From: Deltaproteobacteria bacterium
Lineage (GTDB): Bacteria; Desulfobacterota; Desulfobacteria; Desulfobacterales; JAFDMD01
Direction of reading: 5' to 3'
Assembly: GCA_019306065.1 (NCBI GenBank)
Contig: JAFDMF010000004.1
Coordinates: 16,189 to 80,188, forward strand
DNA: 64,000 bases
The notes under the pieces were generated by a model. It saw nothing but the letters and a program-made list of their open reading frames with translations, ran no database searches and was not told the origin of the DNA. Shown one piece after another: positions 18,201 to 27,775 of this stretch (position 1 is the first letter of the stretch; each line of letters begins with the position of its first letter). Made by a program: the position numbers and the translations under genes.

Positions 18201-18677
18201 GTGAGAATAGGCATAGGTTATGATATACACAGGCTTATTTCCGGAAAAAAATTGGTTCTCGGCGGAGTAACAATCCCTTTTGACAAAGGGCTTATTGGGC
18301 ATTCGGATGCGGATGTTTTGGTTCATTCGGTAATAGACGCTGTTTTGGGAGCTTCAGGCGCAAAAGATATAGGAGAACAATTTCCGGATACTTCTTTGGA
18401 ATATAAAAATATTTTCAGCATAAAGCTTTTAAAAAAAACAGCTATGATTATAAAAGAAAAAGGTTTTGAAATAGTTAATATAGACGCTACGATTTTTGCT
18501 CAAAAACCTAAACTTTCCTCGTATAAAAAAGAGATGGAAGCAAATATTGCCGAAGCTTTAAATATATATATTTCCGCAGTAAATATAAAGGCATCTACAA
18601 CGGATCAACTCGGAGTTATAGGAAAAGGAGACGGAATTGCGGCTATGTGCGCGGCGCTTGTTAAAAATATGGAATAG
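18201..18677 (+). CDS. ispF: 2-C-methyl-D-erythritol 2,4-cyclodiphosphate synthase
   Basis: 158 residues from a GTG start; the family N-terminus RIGIGYDIHRL begins directly after it, and AGGAAAGG lies upstream. Metal ligands Asp8 and His10 sit in the N-terminal motif; HSDADVLVHSVIDAVLGA and STTDQLGVIGKGDGIAA are the other signatures. Catalyses the cyclisation step of the MEP isoprenoid pathway. No ispD is adjacent, although ispD-ispF fusions or pairs are common. Confidence 0.96.
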   Translation: MRIGIGYDIHRLISGKKLVLGGVTIPFDKGLIGHSDADVLVHSVIDAVLGASGAKDIGEQFPDTSLEYKNIFSIKLLKKTAMIIKEKGFEIVNIDATIFAQKPKLSSYKKEMEANIAEALNIYISAVNIKASTTDQLGVIGKGDGIAAMCAALVKNME

Positions 18678-18721
18678 GAATAATAACGCCCAAAATATCC
18701 ATAAAAAATAAGAGTAAAAAC

Positions 18722-20395
18722 ATGAAAAAAATTGGCATACTTATTGAATCCGCCAATTGCGGCAAGTATCTTTACGAAACTGTTAGCGAACTATCAAAAA
18801 GCGGTAATATAGAACTTTTCTTTTTACTAAGCTCCGGCGTTTTGGAACAACGAAACATTTTTGATAAACTAAAATTTAAAATTAAAGCTAACGGTCTGTT
18901 TAGAACTTTTGAGCTGTCGCTCTTTAAAATTATATCCTATATCGAGTATAAAATCTTATCAATATTTTATAAAGATATCAAAAACCAGAACACAACCTTT
19001 AGCATAGATAACTTTATAAAAAATAAAATTATCCATCTAAATCCTATCTATTCGGCAAACGGACTAATCGTTCGGTATCCCGACGAAGATATTGACAAAA
19101 TTAAATCGCTTGGTTTGGACCTTATTATTCGAGGCAATGCTTTCGGCATATTTAAGGGAAAAATAATTAATTGCGCAAAGGATGGGATTATATCTTTTCA
19201 CCACGGAGATAATCGTTGGAATCGCGGAGGTCCCGCGGCTTTTTGGGAGGTTTATCTGCGAAAACATTCTACGGGATTTATTATACAAATATTAAACGAA
19301 GAGCTTAACGCCGGCGAGGTGATATTCAGAGGAAATATACCGACTCAAAGGAGTTATACAGAAAACATCGTATCTCTTTACAAAGAAAGCAATCCTTATA
19401 TAGCAAAAATAATATTAGAATATGCCTTTAATAATAAATTTCCTCCGAAAGAAGAAAAACTGCCTTTTGGATGCTCTATTTTAAAGGCTCCGTCCTTTAT
19501 TCAATCAATCTCATATTTATTACGCACAGGCGCGCTATTTCTTTTGCTTGCAATCAAAAGACTGATCTTGCGTAAACATAAAAGATGGAATGTAGCATAT
19601 ATCAAGTCTTGCTGGCATAATGCAAATTTAAAAAAAGGGACCCGCATAAAGAATCCGCGAAATCGTTTTTTTGCCGACCCTTTTGTTATTACAAAAGAGG
19701 ACAAAACAGTTTGTTATGTTGAAGATTATTGTTATAAACAAAAAAGAGCGTCTATTACCGCGATTGAACTGATAAACGACAAAAACTATGCAATTCTTGG
19801 GACTGTAATACAGGAACCGTTTCATATGTCATTTCCTTTTTTGTTTGAATATAAAAAAGAATTGTATATGGTTCCCGAAACCATTAAGGCAAATTCAATT
19901 CGACTTTATAAATGCGTTAAATTCCCTTTAAAGTGGGAGTATCAAAAAGATATTCTGACTAATATTAGCGCTGCGGACACAATGATTTTCGAACATAACG
20001 GGAAATGGCAGCTGCTATGTAATATGAACATTGCGGGGCAGCAGGATCATTGTTCAACCCTTTATGCCTTTTACAACAAATCTCCTTTGGCTGATAACTG
20101 GACAGCTCACGAATCAAACCCCTTAATTTTTAACAGCAATATAGCAAGAAACGGCGGGCTTCTAAATGTTAGCGGCAAAATTCCTATCAGAGTAAGGCAG
20201 AAACAAGGCTTTAACTTTTACGGGAAAAGTTTAACTCTTGCTAAAATAACGGATCTAAGCCCGTCATCATTTAAAGAAGAAGAAATCGGGCGGATATATC
20301 CTGACTTTTTCAATAAAATAATAGGTTGTCATCATATTCATAGCAACGACGTTTATTCGGTTTACGATTATTTAAAAATAGATTCTTTAAAATGA
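18722..20395 (+). CDS. Formyltransferase-like domain fused to GINT1-type beta-propeller glycosyl domain
   Basis: 557 residues in two parts. Residues 1-230 resemble the formyltransferase N-terminal (purN/fmt) fold, with IISFHHGDNRWNRGGPAAFW in the place of the family's His-x-SLLPxYRG loop. Residues 290-555 look like a five-bladed propeller: NRFFADPFV, YVEDYCY, PFHMSFPFLFE, YMVPET, SIRLYK, IHSNDVYSVYDY. This matches the N-terminal domain described for glucosamine inositol-phosphorylceramide transferase-like proteins. Such fusions turn up in surface-polysaccharide loci, so a role in modifying an amino-sugar glycan is plausible, but no glycan genes are adjacent. Possibly acquired as a single gene. 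Activity unproven. Confidence 0.65.
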   Translation: MKKIGILIESANCGKYLYETVSELSKSGNIELFFLLSSGVLEQRNIFDKLKFKIKANGLFRTFELSLFKIISYIEYKILSIFYKDIKNQNTTFSIDNFIKNKIIHLNPIYSANGLIVRYPDEDIDKIKSLGLDLIIRGNAFGIFKGKIINCAKDGIISFHHGDNRWNRGGPAAFWEVYLRKHSTGFIIQILNEELNAGEVIFRGNIPTQRSYTENIVSLYKESNPYIAKIILEYAFNNKFPPKEEKLPFGCSILKAPSFIQSISYLLRTGALFLLLAIKRLILRKHKRWNVAYIKSCWHNANLKKGTRIKNPRNRFFADPFVITKEDKTVCYVEDYCYKQKRASITAIELINDKNYAILGTVIQEPFHMSFPFLFEYKKELYMVPETIKANSIRLYKCVKFPLKWEYQKDILTNISAADTMIFEHNGKWQLLCNMNIAGQQDHCSTLYAFYNKSPLADNWTAHESNPLIFNSNIARNGGLLNVSGKIPIRVRQKQGFNFYGKSLTLAKITDLSPSSFKEEEIGRIYPDFFNKIIGCHHIHSNDVYSVYDYLKIDSLK

Positions 20396-20416
20396 TAAAA
20401 AAAAAGGATGTAATAT

Positions 20417-21196
20417 ATGAAACGTTTTGTAGATCTTAGTATAAGTATTGAAGCAAATATTCCAAGCGATCCGGAAATAATGATTCCAAAAATAGATTAT
20501 ATCGATCATAACAAAGGGGCGGAGCAGATGACGGAAATGATGCCCGGATTAAAAAAAGAGCATCTGCCAAAAGGACTCGGCTGGGCTGTGGAATTCCTTA
20601 ATATTACAAGTCATTCCGGAACGCATCTTGACGCTCCTTATCATTATCATCCTACAACAAATAAGGGTGAAAAGCCGGCTCTTACAATTGACGAAATACC
20701 TCTTGAATGGTGTTTTAACGACGGAGTTTTGCTTGATTTCAGACATAAAAAAGACGGCGAAAGAATTACCGTCCAAGATATAAAAAAAGAGCTTAACAGA
20801 ATAAAATACAAATTAAAACCGCTTGATATAGTTCTAATACAAACCGGCGCAGATAAAGCATGGGGAACGCGGGAATACCTTTTAAAAGGAGCCGGAATGA
20901 CAAAAGAGGCAACCCTATTTTTGTTAGAAAAAGGAATAAAGGTTACGGGTATAGACGCATGGAGCTGGGATCGTCCCTTTTCATATATGTTAGAGGAGTT
21001 TCGGCAGACAAAAAACCCCGCCGTAATATGGGAAGCTCATTTTGCGGGAATAGAAAAAGAATATTGTCATATAGAAAAAATGGCAAATCTTTCCGCTATA
21101 GGACGTCCTTTCGGTTTTACCATAAGCTGTTTTCCAGTTAAAATTAAAAGCGGAAGCGCGGGCTGGACGCGGGCTGTGGCAATTATTGAAGAGTAA
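20417..21196 (+). CDS. Cyclase/kynurenine formamidase-like metal hydrolase
   Basis: 259 residues. SHSGTHLDAPYHYHP at residues 61-75 is the zinc-binding HxGTHxDxPxH motif of the cyclase family (PF04199); VLLDFRHK, DIVLIQTGADK and GIDAWSWDRPF follow in order. Family members hydrolyse N-formylkynurenine or act as polyketide-type cyclases and isatin hydrolases; the substrate here is unknown. Separated from the preceding gene by about 20 bases with a ribosome-binding site, so probably one transcript. A perfect palindrome follows at 21260. Confidence 0.88.
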   Translation: MKRFVDLSISIEANIPSDPEIMIPKIDYIDHNKGAEQMTEMMPGLKKEHLPKGLGWAVEFLNITSHSGTHLDAPYHYHPTTNKGEKPALTIDEIPLEWCFNDGVLLDFRHKKDGERITVQDIKKELNRIKYKLKPLDIVLIQTGADKAWGTREYLLKGAGMTKEATLFLLEKGIKVTGIDAWSWDRPFSYMLEEFRQTKNPAVIWEAHFAGIEKEYCHIEKMANLSAIGRPFGFTISCFPVKIKSGSAGWTRAVAIIEE

Positions 21197-21259
21197 TTAT
21201 AAGTATTAACATATAGGCAAGGAAAATAAGCGGGATTGAAAGCATATCAAATTATTATT

Positions 21260-21279
21260 GCCGCTAATATATTAGCGGC
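21260..21279. terminator. 20-bp perfect palindrome after the cyclase gene
   Basis: GCCGCTAATA and its exact complement, 64 bases after the stop codon at 21196. A stem-loop terminator is likely though the following T tract is weak. The remaining bases to 21494 show no gene. Confidence 0.55.
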
Positions 21280-21494
21280 TGCGTTACCCTCTAAACAAAC
21301 ATCTTCTTCTTTTCGTATAATACCTCCAATCCTTATTTGAAAAAAACCAAAGGTTTTGCAACTTGCTTAAACGCAAGAAAGGAATTATAAAAAGGTAGAT
21401 TTTATAGCTGATTGCTTGAATAAATAAATTGAGGAGACGCAAAAAACGCGTTTTCGGTTTATCCGTTATATAGAAATTACCAAAACAAAAAGCT

Positions 21495-22814
21495 ATGTTT
21501 GAAAAAATAAAGCTGTCTTTAAAAAGTATAGATTACAGACTGTTTGCCGTTCTTTTGGCAATGGGGTTTATTCCGACAATATATACGACTGTAAGAATAT
21601 TCTTTTTAGGAAATATGCCGACAGACTGGGGATTTAACATCGCCAGCCAATTATCTTGGATTAATCTTATTTATGAGGTTCTGCAAGAAGCTATAATACT
21701 TCCTCTTTTTTACCTTATGGGTAAATCCATATCCGACAAATCAGTATTTACAAATAAAATTAAAACCGGATTGATCGTTACTTTTGGAATATATGGATTT
21801 CTTTCTGTTGTCGTAATTATTTTTGTAAAACCGTTAATTACTCTTATGAGTCAAAAACAATATCTCATTTCCGCAACGGCTGCATATATTAGACTTGAAG
21901 CCATAGCTTCAATATTGTTGACGGTTGCCCGCTTCCTTCTTCTTGTTCTTATTATTCTTAAAAAAAATAAGCAATTGTATGCAATAATGATTATACAAAT
22001 GCTTTTGACTGTTTTTGCGGATATATTTCTTGCGTCTTCACTTTCGATTTCATTTGATTTAGGCGTAAATGGAATTGCGATCGGCAATATTATCGTAAAT
22101 ATTGTTTTATTAATTATCGTTCTGTTTTTTTTAAACAACGCAGGTTATCAAATCGGTTTAAAGGGAAAAATTTCGTTTGGCTGGATGAAAGAATGGATAG
22201 AGGTCGGCGGGTATTCCGGGCTTGAGAGTTTTGTTAGAAATATTGCATTTATGTTAATGGTTATACGCATGGTAAATGTTGTAGGAGAACAAGGAACGTT
22301 TTGGATTGCAAACAACTTTATCTGGGGTTGGCTATTGCTGCCGATACTTCAATTAGGTCAATTAATTAAGCGGGACTGCGGAGCGTCGGGCGATAGAGCG
22401 ATAAAACAAAAAACAATAGGATATTTTGTTATAACCGGAATAATTGTAATCATTTGGCTTTTTACAATGCCATTTTGGGATTCATTTATTAAAAACGTAA
22501 TGAATGTAAAAAATTATACCGATGTTTATCAGATTGCTTTAATATCTGTTGTTTTTTATATTACCTTTGCATTCAACAATGTAATTGACAGCATTTTTTA
22601 TGGAATTGGAAAGACAAATTATATGCTATTCCAATCAATTGTGATAAATACATTGTTTTACGGAACTCTTTTTATTCTTTATAAAACTGGAATCTATAAA
22701 CCTACTTTGAGCTTAATCGCTTTAATGTTTGGGGCGGGAATCGCATTTGACAGCGCGCTTACTTATGCAATGTTTATTTGGATGCTTAAAAAACGCAAAT
22801 TAAGTATCATTTGA
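21495..22814 (+). CDS. MATE-family efflux transporter
   Basis: 439 residues, about twelve hydrophobic segments arranged as two six-helix halves, the first halves containing QLSWINLIYEVLQEAIILPLFYLMGK and the second starting near residue 230 (WIEVGGYSGLESFVRNIAFMLM). This is the MatE pattern of Na+/H+-driven multidrug or metabolite exporters in the inner membrane. No obvious Shine-Dalgarno precedes the ATG. Substrate unknown. Followed by a stem-loop at 22843. Confidence 0.8.
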   Translation: MFEKIKLSLKSIDYRLFAVLLAMGFIPTIYTTVRIFFLGNMPTDWGFNIASQLSWINLIYEVLQEAIILPLFYLMGKSISDKSVFTNKIKTGLIVTFGIYGFLSVVVIIFVKPLITLMSQKQYLISATAAYIRLEAIASILLTVARFLLLVLIILKKNKQLYAIMIIQMLLTVFADIFLASSLSISFDLGVNGIAIGNIIVNIVLLIIVLFFLNNAGYQIGLKGKISFGWMKEWIEVGGYSGLESFVRNIAFMLMVIRMVNVVGEQGTFWIANNFIWGWLLLPILQLGQLIKRDCGASGDRAIKQKTIGYFVITGIIVIIWLFTMPFWDSFIKNVMNVKNYTDVYQIALISVVFYITFAFNNVIDSIFYGIGKTNYMLFQSIVINTLFYGTLFILYKTGIYKPTLSLIALMFGAGIAFDSALTYAMFIWMLKKRKLSII

Positions 22815-22842
22815 GTCGATTTGCCATTAAGCGCGTGAAAAT

Positions 22843-22876
22843 AAGCCGCCTGACAGTTTATATCAATTGGCGGCTT
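22843..22876. terminator. Stem-loop terminator after the MATE gene
   Basis: AAGCCGCC / GGCGGCTT, eight paired bases around an 18-base loop, 29 bases after the stop. Little T tract follows, so efficiency is uncertain. Confidence 0.5.
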
Positions 22877-23027
22877 GCCTAAACACAGAAAAAAAATTAT
22901 AAACATAAAATAAGACAAGTTGATATTTCCTGTTGAAAAAAAGGCGTATAAATTTTTAATTATAAGAATAAAAAAACAGAAGTAAGATTTAATAAAACAA
23001 AAAACATTATTTAAAAGGTATAAAAAA

Positions 23028-24443
23028 ATGACCCTTTATATTTATAATACGTTAAGCGGAAAAAAAGAAAAATTTATTCCGATTAAAAAAAATCAAGTAT
23101 CTATGTATGTATGCGGACCTACGGTTTATGATTCCTGCCATGTAGGACATGCAAGGTCCGTAATAGTATTTGACGTTATAGCAAGACACTTTAAGGCATT
23201 AGGTTATAATTTAAAATATATAAGAAATTTTACCGATATAGACGATAAAATTATAAAAAAGGCGCAGGAAACCGGAAGCGACGCAAAAAGCATTGCCAAA
23301 AAATATATAAAAGAATTTTATCAAGACATGGACGCGCTTAATGTTAAAAGAGCAGACGTAGAACCAAAAGCGACGGATCATATTGACGAAATTATAGAGC
23401 TTATAAATCTTTTAATAGAAAAAAAAGCCGCTTATGAAATAGAAGGAGACGTATATTTTGAAGTTAAATCTTTTGAAGACTACGGCAAATTATCCGGACG
23501 AAACCTTGAAGATATGCAAGCGGGAGCAAGAATTGACGTAGATGAAAGAAAAAAGAATCCTTTTGATTTTGCTTTATGGAAATCTGCAAAACAAGACGAG
23601 CCTTACTGGATAAGTCCGTGGGGTAAAGGAAGACCGGGCTGGCATATAGAATGCAGCGCTATGAGCCGTAAATATTTGGGAACATCTTTTGATATACACG
23701 GAGGAGGAAAAGATCTGATTTTTCCGCATCACGAAAATGAAATCGCCCAATCCGAAAAAGCTTTTGGCATAGGATTTGTAAACTATTGGATACATAACGG
23801 CTTTGTAAATATAAATAAAGAAAAAATGTCTAAATCTTTGGGTAACTTTTTAACCGTAAAGGATATGCTTAAACAGTATCATCCGGATTCTATAAGATTA
23901 TTTCTTTTATCTAATCATTACAGAAGCCCGATAGATTTTTCGGACAAAAATATTAAACGCGCGGAAGCCGGCATTGAAAAAATATACGCTCTTACAAAAA
24001 GAATTGCAGATATTAATATTGTTTCGGAAAATAAAGATACCGGAAAATATTTTGGGCTTTTTTGCGAGGCTATGAATGATGATTTTAACACTGCAAAAGG
24101 TATAGGCGAACTATTTAATGCAGTAAAAGGCTTAAATAAACTTCTTGACAAAAAAGAGAAATCCGAAAATATAATAACAATTAAAAATGATATAGAAAAA
24201 ATATCAAATATTTTAGGAATATTATCTGACGAGCCTTCCTTATTTTTTGAAAAAAAAAACTATACCGGATTAAAAGAGAAAAATATTGACGCCGAATTAA
24301 TAGAGAAGCTTATATCCGAAAGAAACGAAGCAAGAAAATTAAAAAAATGGGCAAAATCGGATAAAATCAGAAATAAATTAAGCAAAATGAATATAGTATT
24401 AAAGGATTCGGCGGAAGAGACTGTTTGGAGTTTCACAAAATAG
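23028..24443 (+). CDS. cysS: Cysteinyl-tRNA synthetase
   Basis: 471 residues. [16 protein letters not shown] at residues 29-44 carries zinc-ligand Cys29 and the HxGH motif; WHIECSAMS and [10 protein letters not shown] supply the remaining zinc ligands; KMSKSLGNF is near residue 266. C-terminal anticodon-binding helices are complete. AAAGGT about ten bases upstream fits a start at 23028. Charges tRNA-Cys. Confidence 0.98.
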   Translation: MTLYIYNTLSGKKEKFIPIKKNQVSMYVCGPTVYDSCHVGHARSVIVFDVIARHFKALGYNLKYIRNFTDIDDKIIKKAQETGSDAKSIAKKYIKEFYQDMDALNVKRADVEPKATDHIDEIIELINLLIEKKAAYEIEGDVYFEVKSFEDYGKLSGRNLEDMQAGARIDVDERKKNPFDFALWKSAKQDEPYWISPWGKGRPGWHIECSAMSRKYLGTSFDIHGGGKDLIFPHHENEIAQSEKAFGIGFVNYWIHNGFVNINKEKMSKSLGNFLTVKDMLKQYHPDSIRLFLLSNHYRSPIDFSDKNIKRAEAGIEKIYALTKRIADINIVSENKDTGKYFGLFCEAMNDDFNTAKGIGELFNAVKGLNKLLDKKEKSENIITIKNDIEKISNILGILSDEPSLFFEKKNYTGLKEKNIDAELIEKLISERNEARKLKKWAKSDKIRNKLSKMNIVLKDSAEETVWSFTK

Positions 24444-24515
24444 TTTCCGTAGAAAAAAGCCTTCTTTATACTTCATATATTCCTGCGGTTAAAATTTTTA
24501 TCCGCCTTATATATC

Positions 24516-26240
24516 TTATCCTTTCTTAAACTTTTCTTTAAAATACCCAATCCAATGTCCGCTTAAAATATAGGCATATATATATGTTCCTACTATTATC
24601 AAAGCAAAGGCTTTTACAATATCAAAAGCGCTTCCGTCCAAAGAAAAGCCCGGAACATACCCGAAAAGAAAGGGTCCCAGATATAAAAATTTCGCAAATT
24701 TAAATGCTGAAAAAGCGGTTTTCCACATGTTTGCTTTTGCAATTGCAGCTCCTGCAAAAGCGGCTATACATACGGGAGGCGTAATATTGGAATCTTGAGA
24801 AAGCCAATATACAATCATATGGGCTGCCAGCGGATTAACCCCAAGATGAATTAATGCCGGAACAGCCACAACCGCGGTTATAAGATAAGCCGCAGTAACG
24901 GGAACGCCCATTCCAAGCACCAAAGAAGCAAAGGCTATTAAAAGTATTGTTAAAAATAAAGATCCGCCCGCAAGTTCTATAATAATATCCGCAAAGGTTA
25001 AAACAAGTCCGCTAAAGGATAACACCCCTATAATAATGCCTATAATGCCTATAGTCGCTCCTATTTTAAGACTATTTATAGTTCCTTCTCTCGCTGCTTC
25101 GGTAAATTCTTTAAATTTTATACGGGTATCTTTTCTGACCCAGCTTACTGCCAAACAGGTTACAAGACCTAGCACAGCGGAATATCCGGGAGAATATCCG
25201 GTAAGCATAAAAATAGTAATAACTACAAGCGGAAGAGTATAAAACCATTCTTTTTTAAAAAGCTCCATAGCCCCCATCTTATATTTTTCTCCTACTATAT
25301 TATTTATTTTAGCTTCATAATGAACCATTACAAATACGCTAAAAAAATACATAAAAGCAGGAAAAAGAGCCACAAGCATAATTCTTGAATAAGGTTCGCC
25401 CGTTAATTCCGCCATAATAAATCCTCCGGCCCCCATAATAGGCGGCATAAACATTCCGCCTATAGACGCCGCCGGCTCTATGGCTCCCGCTACATGAGGC
25501 TTAAAACCTGCCTTTTTCATCATGGGAATAGTAAAAGCGCCGGTAGAAACCGTATTTGCTATTGCGCTTCCGGAAACAGATCCGAAAAATCCGCTTGCAA
25601 TAACAGATACCTTTGCAGGACCTCCTATTTTATGACCTACAGCCGCAAGAGGCCAGTCTATAAAAAATCTCTCGGCTCCGCATTTCTTTAAAAATGCTCC
25701 GAAAATAACAAATAAAACAACATAAGTCGCCAAAACATTAGCCATAATTCCAAACACGCCGTCGCTTTTATAAAAAATGGTTGTGCAAAGCCCCGGAAAT
25801 GTTTCGCCTGCATGAGAAACTAAATCCGGCATATGCGCGCCGTATATTCCGTAAAGAATCATTAAGCCGCCTAATATTACAAAAACATTTCCAACCACTC
25901 TTCTTGCCAGCTCTATTCCTATAAGCACCCCTACCATTGCTATTATTGTATCAAGCTGTGTTTCAGCCCCCGTTCTGTAATTAATGACTTCAAAATTATA
26001 CATCCAATAACTTATTGTTACCATAGAGGCTATTATCAAAATGTAATCTAATATTCTCATAAAAATATTTTTCGATTTATAAAGAAAAAAAATAAGAATA
26101 TAAGTTATTATAACATATATTCCTCTGTGATACTGAGTTGCTGCGGGTTCCAATACTGCGGAATATGCATAGAATAAAACCAGAAACAAAGATAACGCGT
26201 TAAAAACGGTTTTTTCAAATTTATTTAGTTCTTCATACAT
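24516..26240 (-). CDS. TRAP transporter fused permease (DctQ-DctM, 4TM/12TM)
   Basis: 574 residues, hydrophobic throughout. N-terminal small-subunit-like helices (residues 10-80), then the DctM part with GSVSGSAIANTVSTG at about 220 and GMGVPVTAAYLITA at about 435, the characteristic TRAP large-subunit motifs, and EPAASIGGMFMPPIMGAGGF. This is the TIGR02123-type fused permease, normally paired with a TAXI-type periplasmic binding protein and driven by a Na+/H+ gradient. No binding-protein gene lies on either side. AGGAGGAAA precedes the ATG at 26240. Confidence 0.92.
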   Translation of the reverse strand: MYEELNKFEKTVFNALSLFLVLFYAYSAVLEPAATQYHRGIYVIITYILIFFLYKSKNIFMRILDYILIIASMVTISYWMYNFEVINYRTGAETQLDTIIAMVGVLIGIELARRVVGNVFVILGGLMILYGIYGAHMPDLVSHAGETFPGLCTTIFYKSDGVFGIMANVLATYVVLFVIFGAFLKKCGAERFFIDWPLAAVGHKIGGPAKVSVIASGFFGSVSGSAIANTVSTGAFTIPMMKKAGFKPHVAGAIEPAASIGGMFMPPIMGAGGFIMAELTGEPYSRIMLVALFPAFMYFFSVFVMVHYEAKINNIVGEKYKMGAMELFKKEWFYTLPLVVITIFMLTGYSPGYSAVLGLVTCLAVSWVRKDTRIKFKEFTEAAREGTINSLKIGATIGIIGIIIGVLSFSGLVLTFADIIIELAGGSLFLTILLIAFASLVLGMGVPVTAAYLITAVVAVPALIHLGVNPLAAHMIVYWLSQDSNITPPVCIAAFAGAAIAKANMWKTAFSAFKFAKFLYLGPFLFGYVPGFSLDGSAFDIVKAFALIIVGTYIYAYILSGHWIGYFKEKFKKG

Positions 26241-26859
26241 TATGTTAAGATTTCCTCCTTAATATTTAGTACCCGTAAAAATTTTTTAATAACAAACGCA
26301 ACCCATTATTATCTTGTCTCTTTTGAAGTATGCTTGCGCTTAAAATCTTAAACACCATAAAACAAATTTTTTTTGTTATGTAAAGCTATAAAAATTTCAA
26401 TCTATGGAAATCATTTTTATAAGACTTATAACAGGTATGCAAGTGTTTTTGACTAAAAAAGCCAATTTTTCACGATAGATTTATCGGATTAACACAGATT
26501 ACCAAAATTATTAAAATAGAAAGTTATATAACAAGATATTTATATTAAACGTTTGACATAGAAACAATTGAGTATTAATTTCAAAATTATATTAATTTAT
26601 AACTAAAATTAAAAATAGATTTATATTATTCAACATCTTGAAAAAGTTTAATGGGATTTAATAATGAGTTGCGATAAAAACGGAATAAAAGCATTAAATA
26701 TTAACTCGGAAATGCTTAAAGGGATACGTCCAGCGACTCTTTCGGTTGACATAAACAACCTTTGCAATTGATATAATGCTATTTTTTTGATGAGAAAGAT
26801 ATTATATCTCTACTTATTATTAAAAATTATGAATAGTAAAAAAAGAGGTATAATAGGTT
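26241..26859. other. Intergenic region upstream of the TRAP gene with a possible gene fragment
   Basis: About 620 bases. A plus-strand ORF of 35 codons at 26664-26771 (MSCDKNGIKALNIN, then RPATLSVDINNLCN, stop) resembles the very N-terminus of radical SAM proteins, where LxxxITNxCN precedes the Fe-S cysteines, but it stops there. TTGACA at 26553 could be a -35 box. Otherwise nothing recognisable. Confidence 0.35.
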
Positions 26860-27775
26860 ATGGATAATATAAATTTTTTTTGGATGATGTTTATAATGAA
26901 ATTATCTCGGATAATATATCCGAAGGAATAGAAGAATTAGTTGATTTTTTAAAAGATATAAGAACAAATTCTACAAAAGAAAAATGGGATTATATAGTTA
27001 AATCGGCTTTACTTGCGCATCCTATAAAAGCGATTCTTTTTGAAAAGCAGATTACAAGCAGATGTTTTAACAAACCGAGAGGCTATAGCGGAGACGCCGT
27101 GTTACTTGATATGATTTATAAACATAAATCCATAAAATCGGATAATGTTATAGACAGAGGGGGAAAAATTGATGAATATTTATCAAATGCTCCTGCTTCA
27201 AAATCGGTTAGATATAGAAAGCAATATCAAGCGCGGCTTATTGACGAGACTGCAAAAATAAAAAATAAGCCTAATATCTTATCCGTAGCTTGCGGGCATT
27301 TAAGAGAAATAGAAATATCAAAAGCGGTTAAAAACTTCGAGATCAGTAGTTTCGTAGGGATAGATCAAGACGCAAAATCGCTTGATGTTATAAAAAAAGA
27401 TTATCCGAGTTATAATATTACCCTTTTAAACAATTCGGTAAAAGATATTTTAACTGGAAAATGTGTTTTAAAAAATTTCGATTTAATATATGCAGGCGGA
27501 CTTTACGATTATTTATCGGACAGAATAGCTACAAGGCTAACGGGTTTTTTTTTAATTTACTTTCAAAAAAAGGAATCCTTTTATTAGCCAATTTTTTATC
27601 TAATATCAAAAATATAGGGTATATGGAAAGTTATATGGGATGGTATTTAATATATAGAAATAAACCGGATATGTTAAAACTTATACAAGAGATTCCTTCA
27701 AAAGAAATAAGTAAAATTGAGACGTTTACAGATCAACATAAAAATATTAATTTTTTAGAGGCGCATAAGTTATGA
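26860..27775 (+). pseudogene. PhcB-like SAM-dependent methyltransferase, frameshifted
   Basis: An ATG at 26860 with GAGGT upstream reads MDNINFF and then loses frame in a run of eight T. The main frame continues from 26880 (LDDVYNEIISD) through KPRGYSGDAVLLDMIY, SNAPASKSVRYR, LSVACGHLREIE (SAM motif I), GIDQD and LIYAGGLYDYL. It loses frame again at a run of nine T near 27545; the last part (ANFLSNIKNIGYMESYMGW, LIYRNK) lies in the neighbouring frame to 27775. One extra T at each run gives a complete protein of about 305 residues. The motif set resembles PhcB, linked to 3-hydroxy fatty acid methyl ester signals. Its stop overlaps the next ATG. Confidence 0.65.

Noticed and set aside
26880..27587. 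Treating the long frame as a complete 235-residue methyltransferase
   Set aside because: The start (TTG after a T8 run) and end (after a T9 run) are both frame artefacts. The upstream ATG with a ribosome-binding site and the conserved C-terminus in the next frame show a longer gene.
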